Shown piece by piece: positions 16,676-24,738 of a stretch of DNA of 55,012 bases. Below the pieces are notes generated by a model that saw only the letters and a list, made by a program, of their open reading frames with translations, had not been told where the DNA came from and made no database searches. Location of the stretch: assembly GCF_000723405.1 (NCBI RefSeq), contig NZ_CCAE010000030.1:1-55012 (forward strand), read 5' to 3'. Position 1 is the stretch's first letter. Every line of letters starts with the position of its first letter. Origin of the DNA: Hydrogenophaga intermedia. Lineage in GTDB: Bacteria; Pseudomonadota; Gammaproteobacteria; Burkholderiales; Burkholderiaceae_C. Both the position numbers and the translations under genes were made by a program.

Positions 16676-17868
16676 GGTTTGACAAGGCGGATGCCGGTGT
16701 ACTGCCAGCGCAGTGGCGGCTGGAAGAAGTTGCGGTAGGTGAGGCGCTGGTGCCCCGGCGGCGTGGCGAAGGAGGCGCCGCGCAGCACCTGCTGGCTCAC
16801 CATGAACTTGCCGTTGTATTCGCCGACCGAGCCCTCGGCGCGGTGAAAGCCCGGGTACGGCGCGTAGGCGCTGGCGGTCCATTCCCAGCGCTGGCCCCAG
16901 GCCATGCCCCGCGCGGCGGCGGCCTCCCATTCGAATTCGGTGGGCAGGCGCGCGCCGGCCCAGTCGGCGTAGGCGCTGGCCTCGAACCAGCTGATGTGCG
17001 TGACGGGCGCGTGCGGTGGCAAAGGCTGCGGGCCGGCCAGCGTCTGGTGCCACCAGGCACCGTCTTCACCGCGGAACCAGTACAGAGGTGCAGCGACGGC
17101 GTTCTGTCGCAGCCAGTCCCAGCCGTCGGCGTGCCAGTGGCTCGCCTGCCGGTAGCCACCGGCTTCGATGAACGCGATGTACTCGGCGTTGCTCACCAGG
17201 CGATCCGCGATGGCGAAGGGCGCGAGCAGCACGTCGTGGCGCGCGCCCTCGTTGTCGAAGGCGAAGCCGTCGCCCGCGTGGCCGATGGAGGCCACACCAC
17301 CGGGGTGGTCGATCCACTGCAGCGCGGTGGCTTGCGGCGCGTGCTCGGCCGTCACGGTCACGGCGGCGGTGTCGTCGGTTGAATAGGCGGGCCGCAGGGG
17401 GTTGTGGCCCAGGATGTATTTGATGTCGGTGAGCAGCAACTCCTGGTGCTGCTGCTCGTGCTGCAGGCCGAGCTCCAGGCGCTCCAGCCAGTGCGCGGGC
17501 GGCTCGGTGGCGAGCCAGGCGTTCACGGCGGCGTCCACGTGCGCGCGGTAGGCCAGCACCTCGGCCACGGTGGGCCGACTAAGCTGGCCGCGCTGCGCGC
17601 GCGGCCAGCGCTCGCCCTCGCCTTCGTAGTAGCTGTTGAAGAGGTAGCCGTAGGCCGGGTGGAACGCGGTGTAGCCCGGCGCGGCGTGCGTGAGCAGCAT
17701 GGCCTCGAAGAACCAGGTGGTGTGCGCCAGGTGCCACTTGGGCGGGCTCACGTCCACCACGGGCTGCACCACGTGGTCCTCGGGCGCCAGCGGGGCGCAC
17801 AGGGCCACGCTGCGCGCACGCACCTCGGCGAAGCGGGCGGCGGTGTCGGCAATGGCGTCGCGTCGCAT
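16672..17868 (-). CDS. egtB: Ergothioneine biosynthesis sulfoxide synthase EgtB
   Basis: A 398-residue non-heme iron enzyme that joins hercynine to a cysteine-type thiol with O2. An N-terminal DinB-like domain carries the iron ligands His49 (WHLAHT) and His137/His141 (QHEQQHQE). The C-terminal formylglycine-generating-like domain contains SWFEASAYADWAGARLPTEFEWE-type signatures and ends in TYRNFFQPPLRWQYTGIRL. The ATG at 17868 follows a tandemly duplicated 14-bp segment that supplies AGGTGG as a possible ribosome site. The gene is coupled to egtD by an ATGA overlap. Confidence 0.93.
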   Translation of the reverse strand: MRRDAIADTAARFAEVRARSVALCAPLAPEDHVVQPVVDVSPPKWHLAHTTWFFEAMLLTHAAPGYTAFHPAYGYLFNSYYEGEGERWPRAQRGQLSRPTVAEVLAYRAHVDAAVNAWLATEPPAHWLERLELGLQHEQQHQELLLTDIKYILGHNPLRPAYSTDDTAAVTVTAEHAPQATALQWIDHPGGVASIGHAGDGFAFDNEGARHDVLLAPFAIADRLVSNAEYIAFIEAGGYRQASHWHADGWDWLRQNAVAAPLYWFRGEDGAWWHQTLAGPQPLPPHAPVTHISWFEASAYADWAGARLPTEFEWEAAAARGMAWGQRWEWTASAYAPYPGFHRAEGSVGEYNGKFMVSQQVLRGASFATPPGHQRLTYRNFFQPPLRWQYTGIRLVKP

Positions 17869-17870
17869 GC

Positions 17871-17898
17871 TCAGTCCACCACCTTCAGTCCACCACCT
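17871..17898 (-). repeat. 14-bp perfect tandem duplication between DUF427 gene and egtB
   Basis: On the minus strand AGGTGGTGGACTGA occurs twice in direct succession. The first copy encodes the last codons and stop of the DUF427 gene. The second is non-coding and places a second TGA and a G-rich ribosome-site-like element just before egtB. It looks like a recent slippage or duplication event. Confidence 0.85.
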
Positions 17899-18166
17899 GC
17901 ACGCCGCGCCAGAAGGCCACGCGGTCGCGCACCATCTCGGCCTCGGGTTTCGGGTCCGGGTAGAACCAGGCGGCGTCGCGGTTGAGTTCGCCGTCGATGA
18001 GCAGGCTGTGGTAACTGGCCTGGCCCTTCCAGGGGCAGTAGGTGTGGTGGTTGCTGTGCTGCAGCAGGTCGGCGCGCACGGCGCTGGCGGGAAAGTAGGC
18101 GTTGCCTTCGACCAGCACGATGTCGTCGCTTTCGGCAACGACGGTGCCATTCCAGATCGCCTTCAT
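17885..18166 (-). CDS. DUF427 domain-containing protein
   Basis: A 93-residue protein of the DUF427 family: MKAIWNG start, then the conserved WKGQASYHSL and a C-terminal AFWRGVQVV. The biochemical role is unknown. GAGGAG precedes the ATG at 18166 by 4-5 bases; a longer frame upstream to 18274 lacks family similarity. It is the first gene of a likely operon with egtB and egtD, so a link to thiol or redox physiology is possible but unproven. Confidence 0.85.
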   Translation of the reverse strand: MKAIWNGTVVAESDDIVLVEGNAYFPASAVRADLLQHSNHHTYCPWKGQASYHSLLIDGELNRDAAWFYPDPKPEAEMVRDRVAFWRGVQVVD

Positions 18167-18301
18167 GCGCGCTCCTCGGGTGTTGTTCGAATGGGGATGG
18201 GTCGCATCCTGTGCGTATTTCTTACGTGATGCAAGCCCAGGGATGTGACGAAAGGGCAATCGGCGCGCCTGCACCGTGCGCGCGCCGGATGCAGTAGGCG
18301 C

Positions 18302-19477
18302 TCAGGCGAGGGCCGGTTCGCACGCGAGGTGCCGGGCCACCCGCTCCGCCTGCATCGCGATCGTGCGCAGCAGCCCACCGGGCTGCCGGATGTCGAAGCC
18401 CACGAAGTGCAGGCCATCGAGCTCGCCTTCGCCGTGCAGCACCGTGGGCAGGCCGCGCTCGTCCAGCGGCAGCGGGTGGTCGGGGAACAGGCCCTGCAAC
18501 ATGGGCTGGTAGCCGGTGGCGAGCAGGATGGTGTCGAAGGCCTGACCGCGCCCGTCGGTGAAGCGCACGCCGCCGCGCATGAGCGTGGCGATGCCGGGGT
18601 ACACCGGGATCTCTCCGGCCTTGATGCGGGCGAGCGTGCCGACGTCGATCACCGGCGTCTTGCCCTCATGGCGCAACTGGCGCAGCGGCGAGGCAGCGGG
18701 CGTGCGCAGGCCCCAGCGAGAGAGGTCGCCCACGGTGAGGTTGCGCAGCAGCGTGGCGCAGGCGTTGCCGATGGGCTCGGGCAGCCGGGCCAGCGCGATG
18801 CTGGAGAGTTGCGTGGGGCGGCCCAGCACGTCGCGCAACACGATGTTGACCGGCGAGCGCACCGACAGCGCCACACCCACGCCCTGCTCGGCCAGGTCGA
18901 GCGCGATCTCGGCGCCGGTGTTGCCCATGCCCACCACCAGCACGTTCTGGCCTTTGAAGGGGGCCGCGTTGCGGTAGGCGTGGCTGTGCAGCACGCGGCC
19001 GCTGAAGGCGTCCTGCCCCGGCAGCACGGGCGTGCGCGGCTCGCGGTTGGCGCCGGTGGCCAGCACCAGTTGCGTGGCGGTCAACACCCGGCCATTGGCG
19101 ATGTGCACGCGCCAGCGCGCCACGTGCTCGGCCGTGGAGCTTGCGGTGATGCGCACCGCCGTCTGCCCACCGATGGGTTCGATGCCGTGGTGCCGCGCAT
19201 AGGCTTCCAGGTAGTCCACCACGCCCTGGCGCGGCACGTAGCGCGGGGCCTCGTCGGGGAACGGCAGGCCCGGCAGGGCCGAGTGCGATTTGACGGTGTG
19301 CAGGTGCAGGCGCTCGTAGTGCTCGCGCCAGGACGAGCCGGGCAGCGTGGCCTCGTCGATGACGGTGGCGCCACGTCCCAGCAGCCGCAGGCTGCCGGCC
19401 ACCGCCAGCCCCGCTGGGCCGGCACCGACGATGAGGATGGGGTGGTGATCGCGTGAAGCGACAGCGGACTCGGACAT
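18302..19477 (-). CDS. Flavin-containing monooxygenase-like NAD(P)/FAD protein
   Basis: A 391-residue two-dinucleotide-domain flavoprotein. The FAD motif GAGPAG starts near residue 18, and a second NADPH motif GMGNTG lies in the middle. FSGRVLHSHAY matches the FMO signature FxGxxxHxxxY exactly (the Baeyer-Villiger signature ends in W). VLATGYQP completes the family pattern. The enzyme would oxygenate a nucleophilic N- or S-containing substrate. It stands alone, 80 bp downstream of the PAP2 gene on the same strand. The substrate cannot be inferred. Confidence 0.85.
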   Translation of the reverse strand: MSESAVASRDHHPILIVGAGPAGLAVAGSLRLLGRGATVIDEATLPGSSWREHYERLHLHTVKSHSALPGLPFPDEAPRYVPRQGVVDYLEAYARHHGIEPIGGQTAVRITASSTAEHVARWRVHIANGRVLTATQLVLATGANREPRTPVLPGQDAFSGRVLHSHAYRNAAPFKGQNVLVVGMGNTGAEIALDLAEQGVGVALSVRSPVNIVLRDVLGRPTQLSSIALARLPEPIGNACATLLRNLTVGDLSRWGLRTPAASPLRQLRHEGKTPVIDVGTLARIKAGEIPVYPGIATLMRGGVRFTDGRGQAFDTILLATGYQPMLQGLFPDHPLPLDERGLPTVLHGEGELDGLHFVGFDIRQPGGLLRTIAMQAERVARHLACEPALA

Positions 19478-19557
19478 GGTGCCCGCAGTGTGCCGGGGCG
19501 CCGCGCTCCCGCGCCATCGGTGTTCCCCCGTGGCGGCAAGCGCCCGGAATCAGGCCA

Positions 19558-20103
19558 TCATGCCGGGAGCACGAGCCCGAAGGCCAGGCCGCTGGCCACA
19601 CCCAGGGCAAGGCCGGCGATCACGTCGAGCGGGAAGTGCGCGCCGGTGTGCACGCGCGCCCAGCCGGTGCCCAGGGCCACGACCGCCATGGCGGCGATCA
19701 TCGCGCCGCTGCCGGTGTGCGGCAGCAGAACGCCGAGCACGGCGCCCATCACCAACGCGTGGCTGCTGGGGAAACCGGCACGGCCACCGTGCCCCAGGTG
19801 GTTGGCACACAGGCCCAGGGCGAAGGGCCGTGGTGCCTGCCAGCGCCGCGCCAGGCGCTTGCCCGCGAGCTGCACCAGCCCGGCCCAGGCCAGGCACAGC
19901 AAGGCCAGCGCCGGACCCAGCCGGTGCGGGAGCGCCACCAGCACCACAAGCGCCAGCAGCGGCAGCCAGCTCCAGCGCGCCACCAGTCGTGCCAGGGTGA
20001 GCCCCAAGGCCGGGCCGCGCCCCGCACGAAGGCGGCGGAACAACCAGATGTCGAATCGGAGCCAGGGGCTGGCAGGGGCAATCGGAAGCGTCTGGTCGGT
20101 CAT
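19558..20103 (-). CDS. PAP2-family membrane phosphatase
   Basis: A 181-residue integral membrane protein with about five hydrophobic segments. PAP2 motifs are RWQAPRP, FPSSHA (usual PSGH) and ARVHTGAHFPLD, which carries the nucleophilic His and the Asp. It likely dephosphorylates a lipid phosphate such as phosphatidic acid or undecaprenyl diphosphate at the periplasmic face. It lies 34 bp after the sigma factor gene on the same strand and may belong to that operon. Confidence 0.85.
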   Translation of the reverse strand: MTDQTLPIAPASPWLRFDIWLFRRLRAGRGPALGLTLARLVARWSWLPLLALVVLVALPHRLGPALALLCLAWAGLVQLAGKRLARRWQAPRPFALGLCANHLGHGGRAGFPSSHALVMGAVLGVLLPHTGSGAMIAAMAVVALGTGWARVHTGAHFPLDVIAGLALGVASGLAFGLVLPA

Positions 20104-20137
20104 GCGCGCAATGTGCGGCGCGCGTATGACGTGAACA

Positions 20138-21442
20138 TTAAGCGCGGTCGGCGCGCGCCTGGTCCGGCGGGGCGTCGCGCAGCGCGTCGGCACGCTCGCG
20201 CATCAGGGCCCGGTCGGCCTCGTTCTCGGTGAGGCTGGCCGCGCGCTCGAAGGCTTCGCGCGCCTCGTCGCGGCGGCCCAGTTGCTGCAGCAGGTCGCCG
20301 CGCACCGCGCTGAGCCAGGGGTAGCGCGCGAGCGCGGGCTCGTCGAGCAGGGGCGCGAGCACGGCCAGGCCAGCGGCCGGGCCCGCGTGTCGCGACACGG
20401 CCACCGCGCGGTTGAGCTCCACCACGGGCGATGGCGTGAGCCGTGCGAGCTCGGCGTAGAGCGCGGCCATGCGCGCCCAGTCGGTCTCGTCCACCGAGGC
20501 GGCGCGCGCGTGGCAGGCGGCGATGGCGGCCTGCAACTGGTAGGGCCCGGGCGATGCCGCGATGAGGTCGGCGCGCGAGAGCGCGTCCAGCCCGCGGCGA
20601 ATGAGCAGGCGGTCCCAGCGCGCGCGGTCCTGCTGCTCCAGCAGCACGGGGCGGCCCTGCGCGTCGGTGCGCGCGGCGCTGCGCGAGGCCTGGATCTCCA
20701 GCAGCGCCTGCAGGCCCAGCACCTCGGGCTCGCGTGGCATCAGGTCGGCCAGCACGCGCACCAGACGCAGGGCCTCGTCGCACAGCGCGGGGCGCATCCA
20801 GTCGCTGCCGCGCGTGGCGGTGTAGCCCTCGTTGAAGATGAGGTAGATGACCTCCAGCACCGAGCCCAGGCGCTCGGCCAGCGCGGGGCCGTGCGGCAGC
20901 TCGAAGGGCACGCCGGCGTCGCGCAGGGTGCGCTGCGCGCGCACGATGCGCTGCGCCACGGTGGACTCGGTCTGCAACACGGCGCGCGCGATCTCGTGCG
21001 TGCTGAGGCCACCCAGCAGCTTGAGCGTGAGCGCGACGCGCGCGTCGGCCGACAGCACCGGGTGGCAGGCGGTGAAGATCAGGCGCAGCAGGTCGTCGCC
21101 GATGGGGTCGCGCCGCGCGGCGTCCACCTGATCGGCGACGTCGGGCGCGCGGTCGGCCTGCAGGGCCACCAGGTCGGCGGCGATGTCGGCCTCGTGTCCG
21201 TCGCGCGTGGCACGCTGGCGCAGGTGGTCGAGCGCGCGGTTGAGGGCGGTGCGCATCAGCCAGGCCCCGGGCTTGTCGGGAATGCCGTCCTTCGGCCAGT
21301 GCTCCAGCGCGGCCACCAGGGCGTCCTGCGCGATGTCCTCGGCCACGCCGAGGTCGCGCACGCGCCGCATGACGGCCGCCACGACCTTGCCGGATTCGAG
21401 GCGCCAGGTGGCGGCGATGCGCTGGTGGACCGCACTGTGCAT
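20138..21442 (-). CDS. ECF42-type RNA polymerase sigma factor with C-terminal extension
   Basis: A 434-residue sigma factor. Region 2 covers about residues 10-80 (DIAQDALVAALEHW, GAWLMRTALNRALDHLR), and region 4 contains FTACHPVLSADARVALTLKLLGGLSTHEIA. A long C-terminal extension of about 230 residues ends in TPR-like helices (ELARLTPSPVVELNRAVA). This layout, together with neighbouring YCII/DGPF genes, is the hallmark of group ECF42, which has no classical anti-sigma factor; the extension is thought to control activity. The VOC gene ends 13 bp upstream. A TGTCGA/CGTC promoter upstream of the YCII gene fits autoregulation. Confidence 0.88.
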   Translation of the reverse strand: MHSAVHQRIAATWRLESGKVVAAVMRRVRDLGVAEDIAQDALVAALEHWPKDGIPDKPGAWLMRTALNRALDHLRQRATRDGHEADIAADLVALQADRAPDVADQVDAARRDPIGDDLLRLIFTACHPVLSADARVALTLKLLGGLSTHEIARAVLQTESTVAQRIVRAQRTLRDAGVPFELPHGPALAERLGSVLEVIYLIFNEGYTATRGSDWMRPALCDEALRLVRVLADLMPREPEVLGLQALLEIQASRSAARTDAQGRPVLLEQQDRARWDRLLIRRGLDALSRADLIAASPGPYQLQAAIAACHARAASVDETDWARMAALYAELARLTPSPVVELNRAVAVSRHAGPAAGLAVLAPLLDEPALARYPWLSAVRGDLLQQLGRRDEAREAFERAASLTENEADRALMRERADALRDAPPDQARADRA

Positions 21443-21455
21443 CGGTGCGCCCGCC

Positions 21456-21884
21456 TCAGGCCTGCTCGTCTTGCCGGGCCTGTTGCGCGAACGCCGCCTC
21501 GTCCATGTAGAACACTTCCCACTGGTGGCCGTCCGGGTCGGCGAAGCCGTGCTGGTACATGAAGCCCATGTCCTTGGCCGGGTTGGGCGTGCTGCCGCCG
21601 ACGGCCAGGGCCTTGGCGACGAAGGACTCGACCTCGGCGCGGTTCTCGCAGGACAGGGCGTTGAGCATGGCCGTGGCCTTGGACGGTTCGGCCACCGGCA
21701 GGTGGGTGAAGGTCTGGAAGTACGGGCGCACCAGCAGCATCACGTAGATGTGTTCACTGATGACGATGCACGCGCCCTCGTCGTTGCTGAACTGCGGATT
21801 GAGCGTGAAGCCGAGGCCGGTGTAGAAGGCGCGGGCACGCGGCAGGTCGGCGACGGGGAGGTTGACGAAGATCTGGCTGGGCAT
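21456..21884 (-). CDS. VOC (glyoxalase/bleomycin-resistance) family protein
   Basis: A 142-residue protein with two beta-alpha-beta-beta-beta modules (VNLPVADLPRARAFYTGLGF, then GFADPDGHQWEVFYMD). Such proteins bind a metal and act as lyases, dioxygenases or resistance proteins; the specific reaction is unknown. AGGAG lies 6-7 bases before the ATG. It lies between the YCII gene and the ECF42 sigma gene on the same strand, so it is probably part of the sigma regulon. Confidence 0.85.
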   Translation of the reverse strand: MPSQIFVNLPVADLPRARAFYTGLGFTLNPQFSNDEGACIVISEHIYVMLLVRPYFQTFTHLPVAEPSKATAMLNALSCENRAEVESFVAKALAVGGSTPNPAKDMGFMYQHGFADPDGHQWEVFYMDEAAFAQQARQDEQA

Positions 21885-21936
21885 GGGAGGCTCCTTTTCA
21901 GTGAGTGAATGATGAGGGTGGCGAACGGCGAGGCGA

Positions 21937-22356
21937 TCATGCTTGCAGCATCTGGCGGAAGGCCTCGACGCTGGGGCCGTCGGCCTGGATTTCGTCCAGG
22001 TCGATGAGCTGGCGCACCTCGACCACGGCGGATTTGCCCAATCCCACGGGGTTGGGAAAGCGGCGCGACCACTCGATGGCCTCGTCGCGGCTGCGCACCT
22101 GGATCAGGGTGTAGCCGGCAATGAGTTCCTTGGCCTCGGCGAAGGGGCCGTCGACGATGCGCGGCGCGCCCTGCGGCGCGTGCAGCACCTGCCAGCCCTT
22201 GCGGCTGGGGTGCAGGCCCGAGGCGTCGAGCAGCACGCCGGCGCGGGCCAGCTCCTGGTGGAACTGCAGCATGGCGTCAAAGACGGCCGGGTCGGGGCTG
22301 GGCGTGGTCTCGGCCTCGAACTCGGGGATGGAGCGGACGATGATCATGAAACGCAT
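21937..22356 (-). CDS. YCII/DGPF-domain protein of the ECF42 module
   Basis: A 139-residue small soluble protein with the DGPF signature (VDGPFAEAKELIAGY) and the YCII fold start MRFMIIV. DGPF proteins are the characteristic targets of ECF42 sigma factors; their chemistry is not established. AGGAG precedes the ATG at 22356. A TGTCGA-17-CGTC motif sits about 52-78 bp upstream, making this the first gene of the sigma operon. Confidence 0.85.
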   Translation of the reverse strand: MRFMIIVRSIPEFEAETTPSPDPAVFDAMLQFHQELARAGVLLDASGLHPSRKGWQVLHAPQGAPRIVDGPFAEAKELIAGYTLIQVRSRDEAIEWSRRFPNPVGLGKSAVVEVRQLIDLDEIQADGPSVEAFRQMLQA

Positions 22357-22407
22357 GGGGATCTCCTGATCCGGTGCGGACGACCCTTTCGCCCGCTTCA
22401 TCCCCAC

Positions 22408-22434
22408 GACGGTTCGGCCCGCCGGTTTTCGACA
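22408..22434 (-). promoter_or_regulatory. Candidate ECF42-dependent promoter
   Basis: Reading the minus strand, TGTCGA (22434-22429) is followed after 17 bases by CGTC (22411-22408), about 52 bp upstream of the first YCII gene of the sigma operon. These elements fit the published ECF42 target motif (TGTCGA -35, CGA/TC-type -10), as I recall it. No experimental evidence exists for this site. Confidence 0.6.
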
Positions 22435-22456
22435 GCCCCGAACTCAGTGAAAACCC

Positions 22457-22822
22457 TTAGGCGCGACTTTCGTCGAAACAGGGCGCCAGGCCGCGCACCT
22501 CCACCGTGGCCCATTCGGCCGCCGGGCACTGGCGGGCGAGTTCGATGGCCTCCTCGCGCGTGACGCCGTCGAGCAGGTAGAAGCCACCCACCATTTCCTT
22601 CGCCTCGGCGAAGGGACCGTCGAGCCGGCGCGCCGCGCCGGGCGCCTGGCTCACGCGCACCGCGTTGTTCATGCCCTCCAGCGACTCCACGGCCTTGAGC
22701 TTGCCCTGAGCGCGCAGCGTGTCGCCGAAGGCCTGCATGCGGGCGTAGACCTCGCGGCCCTGGGCCTCGGTGCGTTCGGCGCGCTGGCCGGCGGGTTCGA
22801 TGATGAGCAGCATGTACGACAC
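22457..22822 (-). CDS. Second YCII/DGPF-domain protein
   Basis: A 121-residue paralogue of the downstream YCII protein (LDGPFAEAKEMVGGFYLLDG). I prefer the GTG at 22822, which gives the family-like start MSYMLLI and has GGAGG at a good distance; the ATG at 22813 is too far from it, and a longer start at 22846 is possible. It lies upstream of the ECF42 promoter candidate, so it may have its own promoter. Function unknown, probably linked to the sigma module. Confidence 0.8.
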   Translation of the reverse strand: MSYMLLIIEPAGQRAERTEAQGREVYARMQAFGDTLRAQGKLKAVESLEGMNNAVRVSQAPGAARRLDGPFAEAKEMVGGFYLLDGVTREEAIELARQCPAAEWATVEVRGLAPCFDESRA

Positions 22823-22882
22823 GAATGGCCTCCGGATGTGAATCAACCGGCATCGTATGCGGGGAACGCGGGCGCGAATTGA

Positions 22883-23083
22883 CGCGGCAGGTCAAGTCGC
22901 GCTGAGTGGCGCATCGTGGCCCTGCTGGGGCCGTCGCGCGCGGCGGTGTTCCCCGCGCTGGCGCCGGGCATCGCGGCGCTGATGGCCTGGCCGGTGCTGG
23001 GCCACGTGCCGCAGGCCAGCGAATGGCTGGGCCTGGGCATCGTGATGGCGGGCTTGGTGATCACGGTGCGACCGGGGCGTTGA
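22883..23083 (+). pseudogene. C-terminal remnant of a DMT/EamA-family transporter
   Basis: In the frame ending at the TGA 23081-23083, about 60 codons read like the last two helices of an EamA/RhaT-type transporter (VALLGPSRAAVFPALAPG, then LGIVMAGLVITVRPGR). No start codon with a ribosome site and no upstream helices are present; the frame is closed by a TGA at 22880. It converges on the TPR-methyltransferase gene with a 4-bp gap. The rest of the transporter has been lost. Confidence 0.65.
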
Positions 23084-23087
23084 ATGC

Positions 23088-24293
23088 TCAAGCCGCCACG
23101 CGCCGCAGCCAGGCGTACCACCCCATCACCGCACGCCCCTGCTCCTCCCGGATCGGCCCGGCCTCGATCGCCTGAACCACCAAACCGTGCGCGGCGGCCA
23201 GGCGTTCGATGAGTGGGCGCGAGTGCGCGTAGCGCAGGCTGGGGCGAAGTTGCAGGTCGCGGCCGGCGTCGGCCTGCTCCACGCTGAAGGCGAAGCTGCC
23301 ACCCGGCGCCAGGCGCGCGGCGGCGGCGGCGAAGACCTCGTCGAGCGGGCCCACGTAGATGAAGACGTCGGCGGCGACGATGAGGTCGGCCGGTGCATCG
23401 CTGGCGCGCAGGAACGCCAGCAGATCGCCGTGTGCGACCTCGCGGTAGGTGCCGGAGGCCCGTGCGCGCTCCACCATGGCGCGCGACGCGTCCACGCCAT
23501 CGACGGCCTCGGCGTGCGGCGCGATGAGCCGACCACACAAGCCCGTGCCGCAGCCCAGGTCCAGCGCCAGTCCCAGGCGAAGGCCGTCCGCCAGCAGCGG
23601 CTTGAGCAGGGTCTCGGGCGCGGCGTACTTGAGTTGCGCGAGCAGGTGGTCCTGGAAGTCGTCGGCGTACTGGTCGAACAGCGCGCCCGCGTACACCGGG
23701 GGCGGGGCCTGCGGCTCGCGCACGTCTTGCACGGCGGCCAGGTAGTGGCGGTGCAGCGCGGGTTCGGCGCCGTGCTGCAGGGCCTGCTCATAGGAGCGCG
23801 CGGCCTCTTTCAGCTGACCGCTCTCGCGCAGCAGGTGGCCCCGCTGGCTCCACACCTCGGGCTCGCGCGGGTCGATCTCCAGCGCATCGTCCAAGGCCTT
23901 CAGGGCTTCGCGCCAATGGTCCTGGCGCAGCTCGCAGTGCGACAGGGCCAGGTGCAGGCTGGGCAACAGCGCGCCCAACGCGATGGCCTGGCGCAAGGCG
24001 TGTGCGGCACCGGCCCACTGGTTCAAGGCCTCGCGGCACAGGCCCAGCGCGGCCCAGGCGTCGCGGTGGGTGGGGTCGGCCAGCAGCGCGGCGTCCAGGT
24101 GTTCGATGGCCGCCGGCCACTGGCCCAGCCGGCACAGCGTGACCCCCAGGTTGGCCAGCACCGAGGGCCGACCGGGCACCAGGGCGAGCGCGGCCTCGTA
24201 GTCCGCGCGCGCGGCGTCCAGGCGGCCGGCCTCGAAGTGCGCGTTGCCGGAGAAGAAGTGCGCCTTGGCGCGTTCGGTGGTGTCGTCGGACAT
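23088..24293 (-). CDS. TPR-repeat SAM-dependent methyltransferase
   Basis: A 401-residue protein. The N-terminal half carries several tetratricopeptide repeats (ANLGVTLCRLGQWPAAIEHLD, SQRGHLLRESGQLKEAARSYE), a protein-protein interaction scaffold. The C-terminal half is a class I methyltransferase with LDLGCGTGLCG and a DVFIYVG strand. It may methylate a small molecule or protein recruited by the TPRs; the substrate is unknown. It appears monocistronic. Confidence 0.85.
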   Translation of the reverse strand: MSDDTTERAKAHFFSGNAHFEAGRLDAARADYEAALALVPGRPSVLANLGVTLCRLGQWPAAIEHLDAALLADPTHRDAWAALGLCREALNQWAGAAHALRQAIALGALLPSLHLALSHCELRQDHWREALKALDDALEIDPREPEVWSQRGHLLRESGQLKEAARSYEQALQHGAEPALHRHYLAAVQDVREPQAPPPVYAGALFDQYADDFQDHLLAQLKYAAPETLLKPLLADGLRLGLALDLGCGTGLCGRLIAPHAEAVDGVDASRAMVERARASGTYREVAHGDLLAFLRASDAPADLIVAADVFIYVGPLDEVFAAAAARLAPGGSFAFSVEQADAGRDLQLRPSLRYAHSRPLIERLAAAHGLVVQAIEAGPIREEQGRAVMGWYAWLRRVAA

Positions 24294-24396
24294 GGGAGGG
24301 GGGTGTCGTGGCGAGCGCGCATCGTAGGCGATGCGCGAGTGCCCGCCCGCCCGCCATCACCGGCAAGCGCTTACAGACGTCTGCGGACGTGCGCCC

Positions 24397-24402
24397 TAGA
24401 AT
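24397..24402 (+). promoter_or_regulatory. Candidate -10 element of the SWIB gene
   Basis: TAGAAT in the context CCCTAGAATG lies 28 bp upstream of the SWIB start. No good -35 hexamer is seen at 16-18 bp, so this is a weak call. Confidence 0.35.
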
Positions 24403-24429
24403 GCCCGGTTTTCAACGAACGAGACTGCG

Positions 24430-24687
24430 ATGAGCACTGCCAAGAAACAAACCGCCTTCAACCGCGCCCTCAAGCCCAGCCCCGAACTGGCCGCCGTGAT
24501 CGGCTCCACCCCCCAGCCCCGCACCGAAGTGGTGAAGCTGATGTGGGAGTACATCAAGGCCAACAACCTGCAGAACCCGAAGAACAAGCGCAACATCCTG
24601 GCGGATGCCAAGCTCAAGGCCGTCTTCGGCAAGGATGAGGTCAACATGTTCGAGATGACCGGGCTGGTGGGCAAGCACCTCAGCTGA
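24430..24687 (+). CDS. SWIB/MDM2-domain small protein
   Basis: An 85-residue protein made almost entirely of one SWIB/MDM2 domain (EVVKLMWEYIKANNLQNPKNKR, then KAVFGKDEVNMFEMTGLVGKHL). The domain is best known from eukaryotic chromatin remodellers but also occurs as small stand-alone proteins in some bacteria, including betaproteobacteria and chlamydiae. A nucleoid- or DNA-associated function is plausible but unproven. It is flanked by minus-strand genes and has its own promoter region. Confidence 0.92.
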   Translation: MSTAKKQTAFNRALKPSPELAAVIGSTPQPRTEVVKLMWEYIKANNLQNPKNKRNILADAKLKAVFGKDEVNMFEMTGLVGKHLS

Positions 24688-24738
24688 CCGCAGCCACGAA
24701 GGCCGGGTGAGGCGCCTGCCCCGGGCGCCCGCCTTCCC

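Noticed and set aside
24707..24735. GGCGCC...GGCGCC hairpin after the SWIB gene as a terminator
   Set aside because: The stem is 6 bp, with no U-tract on either strand.
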